64,000 bases of DNA from the NCBI RefSeq assembly GCF_000685965.1, contig NZ_JMLE01000020.1:28525-92524 (forward strand), read 5' to 3'. The notes below the pieces were generated by a model. That model was not told the origin of the DNA, made no database searches, and was given only the letters and a program-made list of their open reading frames with translations. Source of the DNA: Arthrobacter sp. UNC362MFTsu5.1 (GTDB lineage: Bacteria > Actinomycetota > Actinomycetes > Actinomycetales > Micrococcaceae). The translations under genes were made by a program, and so were the position numbers. Positions 8,138 through 15,523 of this stretch are shown in pieces; the stretch's first letter is position 1, and each line of letters starts with the position of its first letter.

Positions 8138-8221
8138 AACTTAAGAATTCTGCCAAGAAGCCATTGAAGGCGCCCAATCCGAATTTATTCCGCAGAAACG
8201 GGTTTCAGCACTCGGATAATT

Positions 8222-8674
8222 TCACGAATCCAGCGGAACCCGCTCTGAACCGGCAACTGCAGCGAGCAGGGCCCGGACAATCGGGAAATCCGCCGGGATC
8301 CAAGGAAGGGTGAGAGCTTCGCCACTTTCCGTCAAGCTGATCCAGCGCAGTTCGTCGTGGTCTTCCAGCGGGCGGGGTTCGCCGTCCGCGATCTCGGCAA
8401 ACCAGACGCGCATGGTGGCCTTGGCATTGAGCGGCCAGCCGGAAGCGGACTCCGCCAGCAGCTCAGCGCCCAGCCGGACGCCAATGCCCAGTTCTTCCCT
8501 GAGCTCGCGGTGCAGGGCATCCTGGGCAGCTTCGAGCGGCTCCACCTTGCCGCCCGGGAACTCCCACATCCCGGCGAACTGCGGTGGCGCCGTCCGGCGG
8601 GCCACCAGGAGCCGGGCCGGGGCACTCAGGGAATCCACAACAGCTCCGCCAACTACATTGATGAGTCCAGTCAC
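8222..8674 (-). CDS. NUDIX hydrolase (MutT-like 8-oxo-dGTP diphosphatase type)
   Basis: 150 aa. The NUDIX box is complete in GGKVEPLEAAQDALHRELREELGI (G-x5-E-x7-REUxEExGU), with the acidic residues that bind Mg2+. The lead-in VARRTAPPQFAGMWEFPGG is typical of MutT-type enzymes that clean oxidised dGTP from the nucleotide pool, although other NUDIX substrates are possible. It stands alone upstream of metN in the same direction. MutT rather than another activity is inferred. Confidence 0.88.
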   Translation of the reverse strand: MTGLINVVGGAVVDSLSAPARLLVARRTAPPQFAGMWEFPGGKVEPLEAAQDALHRELREELGIGVRLGAELLAESASGWPLNAKATMRVWFAEIADGEPRPLEDHDELRWISLTESGEALTLPWIPADFPIVRALLAAVAGSERVPLDS

Positions 8675-8854
8675 CGCAACAGTCTATGGGGGACAATGGT
8701 GGTGGCCGGTTCCGCCGGCGTCGTCCCGGAACGGCAGTCACCCAGGAACCGGTGACCCGGAATACGGCCGCCTCCTCCAATGTTGCAGTAATCAGATTTT
8801 ATGCTTCGCGCTGACTGAATCCCCGATGAACCAGAACTTTCGAAAAGCAGGCCA

Positions 8855-10066
8855 ATGACCTTCACGCCCACCCTCAGCCCCGTCAAGCCGAAGGCCGGAC
8901 CCCGCAACGTCGCCTTGGCCATCGTGTCCCTCGCGATGGGCGGATTCGGCATCGGCGTCACCGAATTCACCATGATGGGGCTGCTCAAGGAGGTGGAACA
9001 GGGCCTGAACATCGGTACTCCGGAAGCGGGCCACCTCATCTCGGCCTACGCGCTCGGTGTCGTGATCGGGGCGCCGCTCCTGGCAGCCGTCGGCGCCAAG
9101 CTTCCCCGCAAGCACCTCGCGCTGGGCCTCATGCTGTTCTTCAGCCTCGCTAATCTCACGTCATTCATCGCTCCGGATTACGGCACCATGCTGGTGTCCC
9201 GGTTCGCGGCCGGATTGCCCCACGGAGCGTTCTTCGGCGTGGCGGCCGTCATTGCCGCTTCGCTGGTTGCACCGACAAAGCGGGGCTGGGCGATTTCCAT
9301 GGTGATGGCCGGCCTGACCATCTCAAACGTCATCGGCGTTCCCTTCGCCACCTGGCTGGGCCAGGCGTTCGGGTGGCGCCTGCTGTTCGTGCTTGTCGGT
9401 GTGATCGGGCTGGTGACACTTGCCATGCTCTGGAAGTTCGTCCCGTTCCAGGAAGCGCACCCGGATGCCAGCATCCGGCGGGAACTTGGCGCCTTGAAGC
9501 GGCTCCAGGTGTGGCTCGCCATCCTCATCGGCATCGTGGGTTTCGGCGGGTTCTTCGCCACCTACACCTACATCGCGCACACCATGACGTCCGTGGCGGG
9601 GATCCCGGCGTCGTTCCTCCCCCTGGTGGTGGCCCTCTACGGACTCGGCATGGTGGCCGGCAACATCGTGGGCGGCCGCATCGCGGACAAGTCGGTCATG
9701 GGCACCATCTATTGGGTGCTGCCAGGAATCGCCGCCGCCCTGGTGGTGTACGCCGTAGCTGTCCATTGGCCGTGGTCCGCTTTCGTGATGGTGTTTGTGG
9801 TGGGCGGTGCCGGCTCACTGCTGGTACCCGCCCTGCAGACCCGGCTGCTGGATGCCTCCCCCGACGCCCCGTCGCTGGCCTCCTCGCTGAACCACGCAGC
9901 CTTGAACGTCGCCAACGCGCTCGGCGCCTTCCTCGGCGGCCTGGTCATCGCCTGGGGCTGGGGCTACGTTGCACCGGCACTCGTCGGCGCCGTACTGGCC
10001 GTTCTTGGGCTTGGCGTTGCCGTCATCAGCGGCCTGCTGGAACGCAAAAGGCCACTGGTGTCCTAA
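8855..10066 (+). CDS. MFS transporter (DHA1 family, AraJ/YdhP-like efflux)
   Basis: 403 aa with about 12 predicted membrane helices. GVTEFTMMGLLKEVEQGL in helix 1 and RFAAGLPHGAFFGVAAVIAASLV match the DHA1 efflux group related to AraJ and chloramphenicol-type exporters. The substrate is unknown. It is a single gene, divergent from the NUDIX gene. AGCAGG precedes ATG 8855. Confidence 0.9.
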   Translation: MTFTPTLSPVKPKAGPRNVALAIVSLAMGGFGIGVTEFTMMGLLKEVEQGLNIGTPEAGHLISAYALGVVIGAPLLAAVGAKLPRKHLALGLMLFFSLANLTSFIAPDYGTMLVSRFAAGLPHGAFFGVAAVIAASLVAPTKRGWAISMVMAGLTISNVIGVPFATWLGQAFGWRLLFVLVGVIGLVTLAMLWKFVPFQEAHPDASIRRELGALKRLQVWLAILIGIVGFGGFFATYTYIAHTMTSVAGIPASFLPLVVALYGLGMVAGNIVGGRIADKSVMGTIYWVLPGIAAALVVYAVAVHWPWSAFVMVFVVGGAGSLLVPALQTRLLDASPDAPSLASSLNHAALNVANALGAFLGGLVIAWGWGYVAPALVGAVLAVLGLGVAVISGLLERKRPLVS

Positions 10067-10125
10067 CCTGCCCGGGCAGGGTTCGGTCCAGCGGCCCCGT
10101 GCGGGTGCAAACCCCGGAGTACGGA

Positions 10126-11043
10126 TCAGACGCTCGCGCGCACCAGGTCCGGTTCAAGGTAGATCACCCGTGCAATGGGCACGGCCTCGCGGATGCGCTT
10201 TTCGGCGTCGTCGATGACCGTGGCGATCTCCGCTCCGGTGGCCGCGGCGCCGACGCTGATCTTGGCAGCGACCAACAGTTCTTCCGGACCCAGGTGCATG
10301 GTCTTCAGGTGGATGATCCTGGTTCCGTCGGCCTCAAGCGCGGTGCTGATCCTGGCGACGTCCGCCTTGGTGGCGGATTCCCCGAGCAGCAGCGACTTGG
10401 TTTCGAGGGCAAGGACGATGGCGATGGCAACCAGCAGGAAACCGATCATCGCCGTTCCCAGTGCGTCCCAGATGCCGTCGCCGGTGATCAGCGTCAGGCC
10501 CACGCCGAACAAAGCGAACACCAGGCCCAGCAGAGCCCCCAGGTCCTCCAACAGGATGACGGGGAGCTCCGGCTGCTTGGCGTTGCGGACGAAGTGCACC
10601 CAGCTCTGCTTGCCGCGGATGCGGTTTGACTCAGCAATTGCCGTCCGGAACGAGAAGGACTCAGCGACGATCGCACCGATCAGCACGGCCAGCGGTACCC
10701 ACCAGAAGTCGCCTTCGATGGCGTGCGGGTGCTGAATCTTCCCCCACGCCTCGTACAGTGCAAACAGGCCGCCCACGCTGAACAGCACGATCGAGACGAT
10801 GAACGCGTAGATGTAACGTTCGCGTCCGTAGCCAAAGGGGTGCTCGGGGCTCGCGGCACGCTGGGCCCGCTTGCCGCCCACCAGCAGGAGGACCTGGTTG
10901 CCGGAGTCGGCAACGGAGTGGATGGCCTCGGCCAGCATTGACGACGACAGCGTCAGGATGAACGCGACGAACTTCAGTACAGCGATGGTCAGGTTTGCAG
11001 CCAGAGCCGCGACGATCGCCTTGGTACCGCCATTTGCAGCCAA
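10126..11043 (-). CDS. Cation diffusion facilitator (CDF) family transporter
   Basis: 305 aa with six likely membrane helices and a cytoplasmic C-terminal domain. Helix 2 carries HSVAD (HxxxD) in AEAIHSVADSGNQ, a metal ligand pair of CDF proteins; the helix 5 region has D-x3-D-like residues in TGDGIWDALG. It exports a divalent metal by proton exchange; the metal cannot be told. HPFGYGRERY is a further family mark. It is a lone gene convergent with the MFS gene. Confidence 0.9.
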   Translation of the reverse strand: MAANGGTKAIVAALAANLTIAVLKFVAFILTLSSSMLAEAIHSVADSGNQVLLLVGGKRAQRAASPEHPFGYGRERYIYAFIVSIVLFSVGGLFALYEAWGKIQHPHAIEGDFWWVPLAVLIGAIVAESFSFRTAIAESNRIRGKQSWVHFVRNAKQPELPVILLEDLGALLGLVFALFGVGLTLITGDGIWDALGTAMIGFLLVAIAIVLALETKSLLLGESATKADVARISTALEADGTRIIHLKTMHLGPEELLVAAKISVGAAATGAEIATVIDDAEKRIREAVPIARVIYLEPDLVRASV

Positions 11044-11194
11044 GTGAGCTTCACCTCTTCAGGGATTGCCGGAAAATTGCAGGTGCGATCACCGCGCAAT
11101 GCTGATGCCCGCAAGGATCACGGTACCTGCCCGCCGCTCCCGGACACACCACGGGTCACAGCGGACGACACCAAAAACATTGAAAATAAGCCTG

Positions 11195-11223
11195 CTGACA
11201 AGGAAACACACCTGTGTTAGCTT
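11195..11223 (+). promoter_or_regulatory. Predicted promoter with inverted repeat in the spacer
   Basis: CTGACA (11195-11200) and TAGCTT (11218-11223) are spaced by 17 bases and make a plausible -35/-10 pair for the GlsB-type gene at 11274. Between them AACACA-CC-TGTGTT (11205-11218) is a perfect 6-bp inverted repeat, well placed for a repressor operator. Confidence 0.4.
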
Positions 11224-11273
11224 GAACATAATCGGGACCCGTAGTGAGTTCCGACGATTATGTAGGAGGAGAC

Positions 11274-11540
11274 ATGGGCTTTCTTGGCTGGATCATTCTC
11301 GGACTCATTGTAGGAGCAATCGTCAAGGCAATCATGCCTGGTAAGGTCGGCGGCGGCTGGGTCACCAGCCTCGTGCTTGGTGTCGTCGGCGCCATCGTCG
11401 GCGGCTGGATCGGCGACCTGTTGTTCGGCGGCGGCAAAATGGAATTCTGGAACCTCGGTTCCTGGCTTCTCGCCATCGTCGGCGGCCTTGTAGTAGCCGG
11501 CATCTACGGCTTCATCACCGGCCGCAGCAAGACCTCATAA
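11274..11540 (+). CDS. GlsB/YeaQ/YmgE family membrane protein
   Basis: 88 aa with three membrane segments: GFLGWIILGLIVGAIVKAI, VTSLVLGVVGAIVGGWIGDLLF and LGSWLLAIVGGLVVAGIYGFITGR. The family name follows the Enterococcus GlsB stress genes; biochemical function is unknown. A strong AGGAGGA (11264-11270) sits 3 bases before ATG 11274. It is an independent gene with its own promoter and terminator. Confidence 0.9.
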   Translation: MGFLGWIILGLIVGAIVKAIMPGKVGGGWVTSLVLGVVGAIVGGWIGDLLFGGGKMEFWNLGSWLLAIVGGLVVAGIYGFITGRSKTS

Positions 11541-11593
11541 ATTCACCCACCACCACTGAGGGCACCAGGTGCCTGACAGTGAGGAGTACGACG

Positions 11594-11621
11594 GCGGGGC
11601 CCACCGGAAGGCGGGCCCCGC
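11594..11621. terminator. Hairpin terminator
   Basis: GCGGGGCCC (11594-11602) pairs perfectly with GGGCCCCGC (11613-11621). It lies between the convergent ends of the GlsB-type gene and the RNA methyltransferase gene, so it can serve both. Confidence 0.6.
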
Positions 11622-11679
11622 TGTTGCGTTAAGGCCGTTTTTCGTTGAAGCCGGGTTCTGCCCAGCCGCGTACGGGCGT

Positions 11680-12576
11680 TCAGGCCCGCTTCTGCGAACG
11701 CGCACTCGCGTAGAGGCACACCGTTGCCGCCGTGCCGACGTTCAGGCTTTCCGCGGCCCCGTAGACCGGTACCGCCACCCGGTGGTCCGCCAGTGCGAGT
11801 TCAGCCTCGGTCAGCCCCTGTGCCTCGTTGCCGAACAACCATGCCGTGGGCCGCTCCAGCTCGTACACGGAGGCTGTGCCGGAGGCACCCAGCCTCCGTG
11901 CCGCGTTTTCATCCTGGAGCTGGTCAAGGTCAAGCTGGCCGTATCCGTCGGCGGCCAGGATGCCGATGCCGCGTTCGCGGCAGGCGGCGGCCAGGTCGGC
12001 AAGGTCCGTTCCCAGCACCACGGGGAGATGGAACAGGGAGCCCGCGGTGGAGCGGACGGCCTTGGGGTTGTATATGTCCACGCTGGAGGCTGTCAGGACG
12101 ACGGCGTCGGCTCCGGCGGCGTCAGCTGCCCGCAGCACGGTGCCCGCATTTCCGGGGTCCCGCACCTGGCACAGCACGGCGATAAGCCGTGGACCGGCGT
12201 CGAGCACTGCGTTGAGGTCCACATCCACAAAGGCGCAGACGGCGATGATGCCCTGGGGATTGACGGTGTCCGCCATCGCGGCAAGCACCTCGTCGGTAGC
12301 GAGCCGGGCATTGACGCCCTCGGCGAGTTCATCAAACTCGGGATAGCGGTCCAGGCAGCTCTCGCTGGCGAACACTTCGTGGACCACGCCCGGCTCCCCC
12401 GCGGCAGTCCTCTTCCGGTGGAGCACCAGGGCCTCCCGGACCGCCTGCGGGCCCTCGGCCAGGAACTGCCCGCGCTTTAAACGGGCCGGGCGCCCTGCAA
12501 GCTTTGCCACATCCCTCACCCGATCAGCTCGGGGGTTGGAGAGTGGAAAGTCTTGCGGGCGCCCGGTTTCGTTCAT
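11680..12576 (-). CDS. TrmH/SpoU family RNA 2'-O-ribose methyltransferase
   Basis: 298 aa. An N-terminal substrate-binding region (RPARLKRGQFLAEGPQAVREAL) precedes the SPOUT domain, whose motifs include LCQVRDPGNAGTVLRAADAAGADAVVL, LFGNEAQGL and the C-terminal VPVYGAAESLNVGTAATVCLYA that forms the knot and binds SAM. It methylates a ribose 2'-OH in rRNA or tRNA; the target is not clear. It follows rplT by about 50 bases in the same direction, and this linkage to infC-rpmI-rplT is common in actinobacteria. Confidence 0.92.
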   Translation of the reverse strand: MNETGRPQDFPLSNPRADRVRDVAKLAGRPARLKRGQFLAEGPQAVREALVLHRKRTAAGEPGVVHEVFASESCLDRYPEFDELAEGVNARLATDEVLAAMADTVNPQGIIAVCAFVDVDLNAVLDAGPRLIAVLCQVRDPGNAGTVLRAADAAGADAVVLTASSVDIYNPKAVRSTAGSLFHLPVVLGTDLADLAAACRERGIGILAADGYGQLDLDQLQDENAARRLGASGTASVYELERPTAWLFGNEAQGLTEAELALADHRVAVPVYGAAESLNVGTAATVCLYASARSQKRA

Positions 12577-12623
12577 ATAAGAACTTTAGTGGCTATTGCC
12601 ACCGGTCCCTGAACTGCGGAATG

Positions 12624-13082
12624 CTACTTGGCAGCCTTTTCGGCGGCCGGCTTCTTTGCAGCCTTCGCCTTGGGAGCCTTGGCCTTCGGGGCGGCATCGT
12701 CCGAGACGGCCGGCGCGGAAGTGTCAGCAGGCAGCGAGTCCTTGGCGATCTGTACCAGCGCAGCAAAGGCGTTGGCGTCAGAAACGGCAAGCTCGGCCAG
12801 CATACGGCGGTCAACCTCGACCTCAGCGGCCTTCAGGCCCTGGATCAGACGGTTGTAGGTCAGGCCGTTGGCGCGGGAAGCAGCGTTGATGCGCTGGATC
12901 CACAGGCGGCGGAAGTCGCCCTTCTTCTTCTTGCGGTCGCCGTAGCTGTACACAAACGAGTGCAGCAGCTGCTCTTTGGCCTTGCGGTACAGGCGTGAAC
13001 GCTGTCCACGGTAGCCCTTGGCGCGCTCAAGGATAACCCGGCGCTTCTTGTGGGCGTTGACCGCCCTCTTCACACGTGCCAC
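12624..13082 (-). CDS. rplT: 50S ribosomal protein L20 with C-terminal extension
   Basis: 152 aa from a GTG at 13082 (VARVKRAVNAHKKRRVILERAKGYRGQRS), preceded by GGAG. Residues 1 to about 118 are canonical L20, which binds 23S rRNA during early 50S assembly. After ALVQIAKDSLPAD comes a tail of about 30 residues rich in Ala, Lys and Pro (PKAKAPKAKAAKKP), absent from short L20 proteins. It is third in the infC-rpmI-rplT operon. Confidence 0.97.
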   Translation of the reverse strand: MARVKRAVNAHKKRRVILERAKGYRGQRSRLYRKAKEQLLHSFVYSYGDRKKKKGDFRRLWIQRINAASRANGLTYNRLIQGLKAAEVEVDRRMLAELAVSDANAFAALVQIAKDSLPADTSAPAVSDDAAPKAKAPKAKAAKKPAAEKAAK

Positions 13083-13200
13083 GTGCGTACTCCTTCGAAA
13101 ATCTGATCCCAAGCATCTACTGCCGGTACAACCGGCTGGCCTGAGAAGCCTTTTTGGTAGTTGACCGCTGCCAGGTGGCAACAGTCAGAGAACTTGGAAC

Positions 13201-13395
13201 TTAGATGCCGAGCATCTTCCGGATGACCTTGGCGTCGCCCTTGAAGACGATCTTGTCGCCGGCGAGGCGACGGGTCAGCCTGGAGGACTTGTGCTCGAGG
13301 TAGTGGCGGCGGTTGGCCTGCTGGCGACGCAGCTTGCCGCTGCCGGTCAGCTTGAAGCGCTTCTTAGCACCACTGTGGGTCTTCATCTTCGGCAT
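13201..13395 (-). CDS. rpmI: 50S ribosomal protein L35
   Basis: 64 aa, MPKMKTHSGAKKRFKLTGSGKLRRQQANRRHYLEHKS..., full-length bacterial L35, a small basic protein of the large subunit. It lies about 115 bases after infC and the same distance before rplT in the same direction, the standard operon order. Confidence 0.98.
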   Translation of the reverse strand: MPKMKTHSGAKKRFKLTGSGKLRRQQANRRHYLEHKSSRLTRRLAGDKIVFKGDAKVIRKMLGI

Positions 13396-13511
13396 GGGAA
13401 CCGATCTCCTTACGTATCCGCAGACAAGTCTGCAGTCTTTCGTGCAGCCACCCCTGCGGGCGGCGTGCTGGTTGCTTGCTGTGCTCAGGCGATGCTTCGC
13501 ACAGCTTTGAA

Positions 13512-14618
13512 CTAGTTAGTCTTCTTGCTGCCCGGTTTGGGAGCAGCAGGTCGTGCTGCAGGCTTCGGTGCCGCAGGCCGGGCTACCGGCTTGGGCGGCG
13601 GTGCGGGAACCCCGGCCGGCTTCGGCGCCACGGGGGCAGCCTCTGCGGGCTTCGGTGCAACCGGCGCCTTGGCCACAGCGGGCTTGCTTACCGCAGGACG
13701 CGGCGCTGCCGCTGCCCTGGGGGCTTCGCGCTTCGGAGCTTCCTGCTTGGGTGCTGCCTGCTTCGGAGCTTCCTGCTTAGGCGCTTCCTTGACGGGCGCT
13801 GCCTGCTTCGGAGCTTCCTCAGCGGGAGCTTCCTGCTTCGGAGCTTCCTTGACCGGGGCTTCTGCTTCCGGGGCCGCAACCGATTCCGCAGGTGCCTCGG
13901 CGCTGGTTGAAGCCGCGGCCTCAGTGTTCGCCTCGGGTGCTGCTTCTTCAGTCGTAACGGCAAAACCCTCAGGAAGCAGGTCCGCAAGGGACTGCGTCAT
14001 GGCGGGCTGGTCGCGGCTGACGTCCACCCGGCCGCTGGCCTTGGCTTCGTTCTGGGCCTTGGCCTCGGCGCGCTGCGTCGCACGGCGGGCTTCTGCCTTG
14101 GCCTCAGCCTTGTTCTTGAGCGGACCAACAACCATGACCATGTTGCGGCCATCGATGCGGGGGCTGGACTCGACAACGCCGACTTCGGCGACATCGTCAG
14201 CAAAGCGCTGGAGCAGGCGGATGCCCATTTCCGGACGCTGCTGTTCGCGGCCGCGGAACTGGATCATGGCCTTGACCTTGTCCCCGGCGCCGAGGAAGCG
14301 GAGGGCGTGGCCGCGCTTGGTCTCGTAGTCGTGGGTGTCGATCTTCAGCCGGAAACGGATTTCCTTCAGAACCGTGTTGGTCTGGTTCTTCCGGGCCTCG
14401 CGTGCCTTGACGGCGGCTTCGTACTTGTACTTGCCGAAGTCCATCAGCTTGCACACCGGAGGCTTGGCCTGCGGTGCAACTTCAACGAGATCAAGGTCGG
14501 ACTCGGCAGCCAAACGCAGGGCGTCCTCAATACGGACGATTCCTACCTGTTCACCTGCAGGGCCGACCAGCCGCACCTCGGGGACGCGGATACGCTCATT
14601 GATTCTTGGCTCGCTAAT
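13512..14618 (-). CDS. infC: Translation initiation factor IF-3 with ATT start and long Pro/Ala-rich tail
   Basis: 368 aa. The IF3 N-domain starts ISEPRINERIRVPEVRLVGPAGEQVG, and the C-domain ends near ESSPRIDGRNMVMVVGPLKN. IF3 binds the 30S subunit, prevents early 50S joining and checks the start codon. No ATG, GTG or TTG fits the conserved N-terminus. ATT at 14618 has AGGAG 7 bases upstream and is taken as the start, like the AUU start of Escherichia coli infC that allows autoregulation. About 180 residues follow the core: a Lys/Glu/Ala linker, then repeats of EAPKQ, AAPKQ and APKP. Usual IF3 is about 180 aa, so the tail doubles it. A structured leader lies upstream. Confidence 0.93.
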   Translation of the reverse strand: MSEPRINERIRVPEVRLVGPAGEQVGIVRIEDALRLAAESDLDLVEVAPQAKPPVCKLMDFGKYKYEAAVKAREARKNQTNTVLKEIRFRLKIDTHDYETKRGHALRFLGAGDKVKAMIQFRGREQQRPEMGIRLLQRFADDVAEVGVVESSPRIDGRNMVMVVGPLKNKAEAKAEARRATQRAEAKAQNEAKASGRVDVSRDQPAMTQSLADLLPEGFAVTTEEAAPEANTEAAASTSAEAPAESVAAPEAEAPVKEAPKQEAPAEEAPKQAAPVKEAPKQEAPKQAAPKQEAPKREAPRAAAAPRPAVSKPAVAKAPVAPKPAEAAPVAPKPAGVPAPPPKPVARPAAPKPAARPAAPKPGSKKTN

Positions 14619-14963
14619 GTTAGAACTCCTGTGGTTGAGATGAGTACTCCACCGGCAAATAGAGAAGGCCCCCAATTGCCGGAGCAATCGAAGGCCTCGA
14701 AGATCGGATGTACACCGCCTCCGGGGAGGCTGTACGCGTTCCACGCAACTGACGCTGCTGTGGACCGCCCGACCAGGTACCCGGCAACCTTGCTTCCGCG
14801 GGAAACTACTTCCGGGAAATCGGCTGACGCGGGTGGGAGAGAACTCCGCTTGCAAACTGAAAGTCAATCCTACCGAAGGAACCCCAAAAACTGCACATCG
14901 GCGGTTACGAGTTTCACATAGCAAAATAACGACATTCAGTCGGTCTGTGACAAGCTTACCAGT
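14619..14963 (-). promoter_or_regulatory. infC leader with two hairpins, possible attenuator
   Basis: The 345-base stretch holds no gene. Hairpin A: AGGCC (14666-14670) with GGCCT (14693-14697), enclosing ATTGC-CGGA-GCAAT (14675-14688); on the minus strand it is followed by UCUCUAUUU, so it looks like an intrinsic terminator about 45 bases before the ATT start. Hairpin B: GTAC/GTAC around GCCTCC/GGAGGC (14710-14735). Leaders of infC operons in other phyla are bound by L20; that such control applies here is inference. Confidence 0.4.
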
Positions 14964-15362
14964 ATGAGCACTTCAGACAGTAATTCACACGTTTTCGAGC
15001 CCGCCGCCGGTCAGCGGGACGGCCAGGAGCAGGTCTCGCAGCAGATCCGGGACATCTCCGAGGTTCCCGCCATCGAGGTCATCACCACCGCCGCTGTGCA
15101 CCTGATGAGCGCGTCGGCCGTCAAGCTCGGCCTTGCCGCCGAGGACAATGCCGAGGAGCTCAAGGACCTGGATGAGGCCCGCAAGCTGATCACCGCCCTG
15201 GCCGGACTCGTGACTGCTGCCGCTCCGGAAATTGGTTCCCAGCACGCCGGTCCGTTGCGCGACGGACTTCGCTCCCTGCAGCTGGCCTTCCGCGAAGAGT
15301 CCATCATTCCTGACGCGCCGGGCAAGGGCCCGGGGGAAAAGTACACCGGCCCGGTCAACTAG
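14964..15362 (+). CDS. DUF1844 domain protein
   Basis: 132 aa. Residues about 35-115 (ISEVPAIEVITTAAVHLMSASAVKLGLAAEDN, then DLDEARKLITALAGLVTAAAPEIG) match DUF1844, a helical family of unknown function that in actinobacteria lies next to infC. It is divergent from infC. No catalytic motif is visible. Confidence 0.85.
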   Translation: MSTSDSNSHVFEPAAGQRDGQEQVSQQIRDISEVPAIEVITTAAVHLMSASAVKLGLAAEDNAEELKDLDEARKLITALAGLVTAAAPEIGSQHAGPLRDGLRSLQLAFREESIIPDAPGKGPGEKYTGPVN

Positions 15363-15391
15363 GAGCCAATCCAGGCTTTCAACCGGCATAT

Positions 15392-15434
15392 CGACGGCGG
15401 CGTGCGGACCAACGGGGTCTGCCCGCCGCCGTCG
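15392..15434. terminator. Long hairpin terminator between convergent genes
   Basis: CGACGGCGGCG (15392-15402) pairs with CGCCGCCGTCG (15424-15434), and an inner GCGGACC/GGTCTGC pair with one G-U extends the stem. It lies between the DUF1844 and MFS gene ends. Confidence 0.55.
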
Positions 15435-15523
15435 TCGTTTGAGGCCCGAAGATTTAGCGCCGTCACCGCATCAGGCCGGTGGCCGCGATCCTGTCGTTGG
15501 ATCAGGCGGGAGCCGGTCCCGCT

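Noticed and set aside
8064..8221. SAM riboswitch ahead of metN
   Set aside because: Core SAM-I and SAM-IV motifs are missing; only simple inverted repeats are seen.
8835..8852. LexA-like box before the MFS gene (GAACTTTCGAA)
   Set aside because: Half-sites are too close together and do not keep the 4-base spacer.
10067..10080. CCTGCCCGGGCAGG palindrome after the MFS gene as a terminator
   Set aside because: No room for a normal loop beyond CCCGGG or CGGG and no U-tract; too weak to call.
13690..13870. CRISPR-like or satellite repeat near 13.7-13.9 kb
   Set aside because: The repeats are short, imperfect, in frame and encode the IF3 tail, with no spacers.
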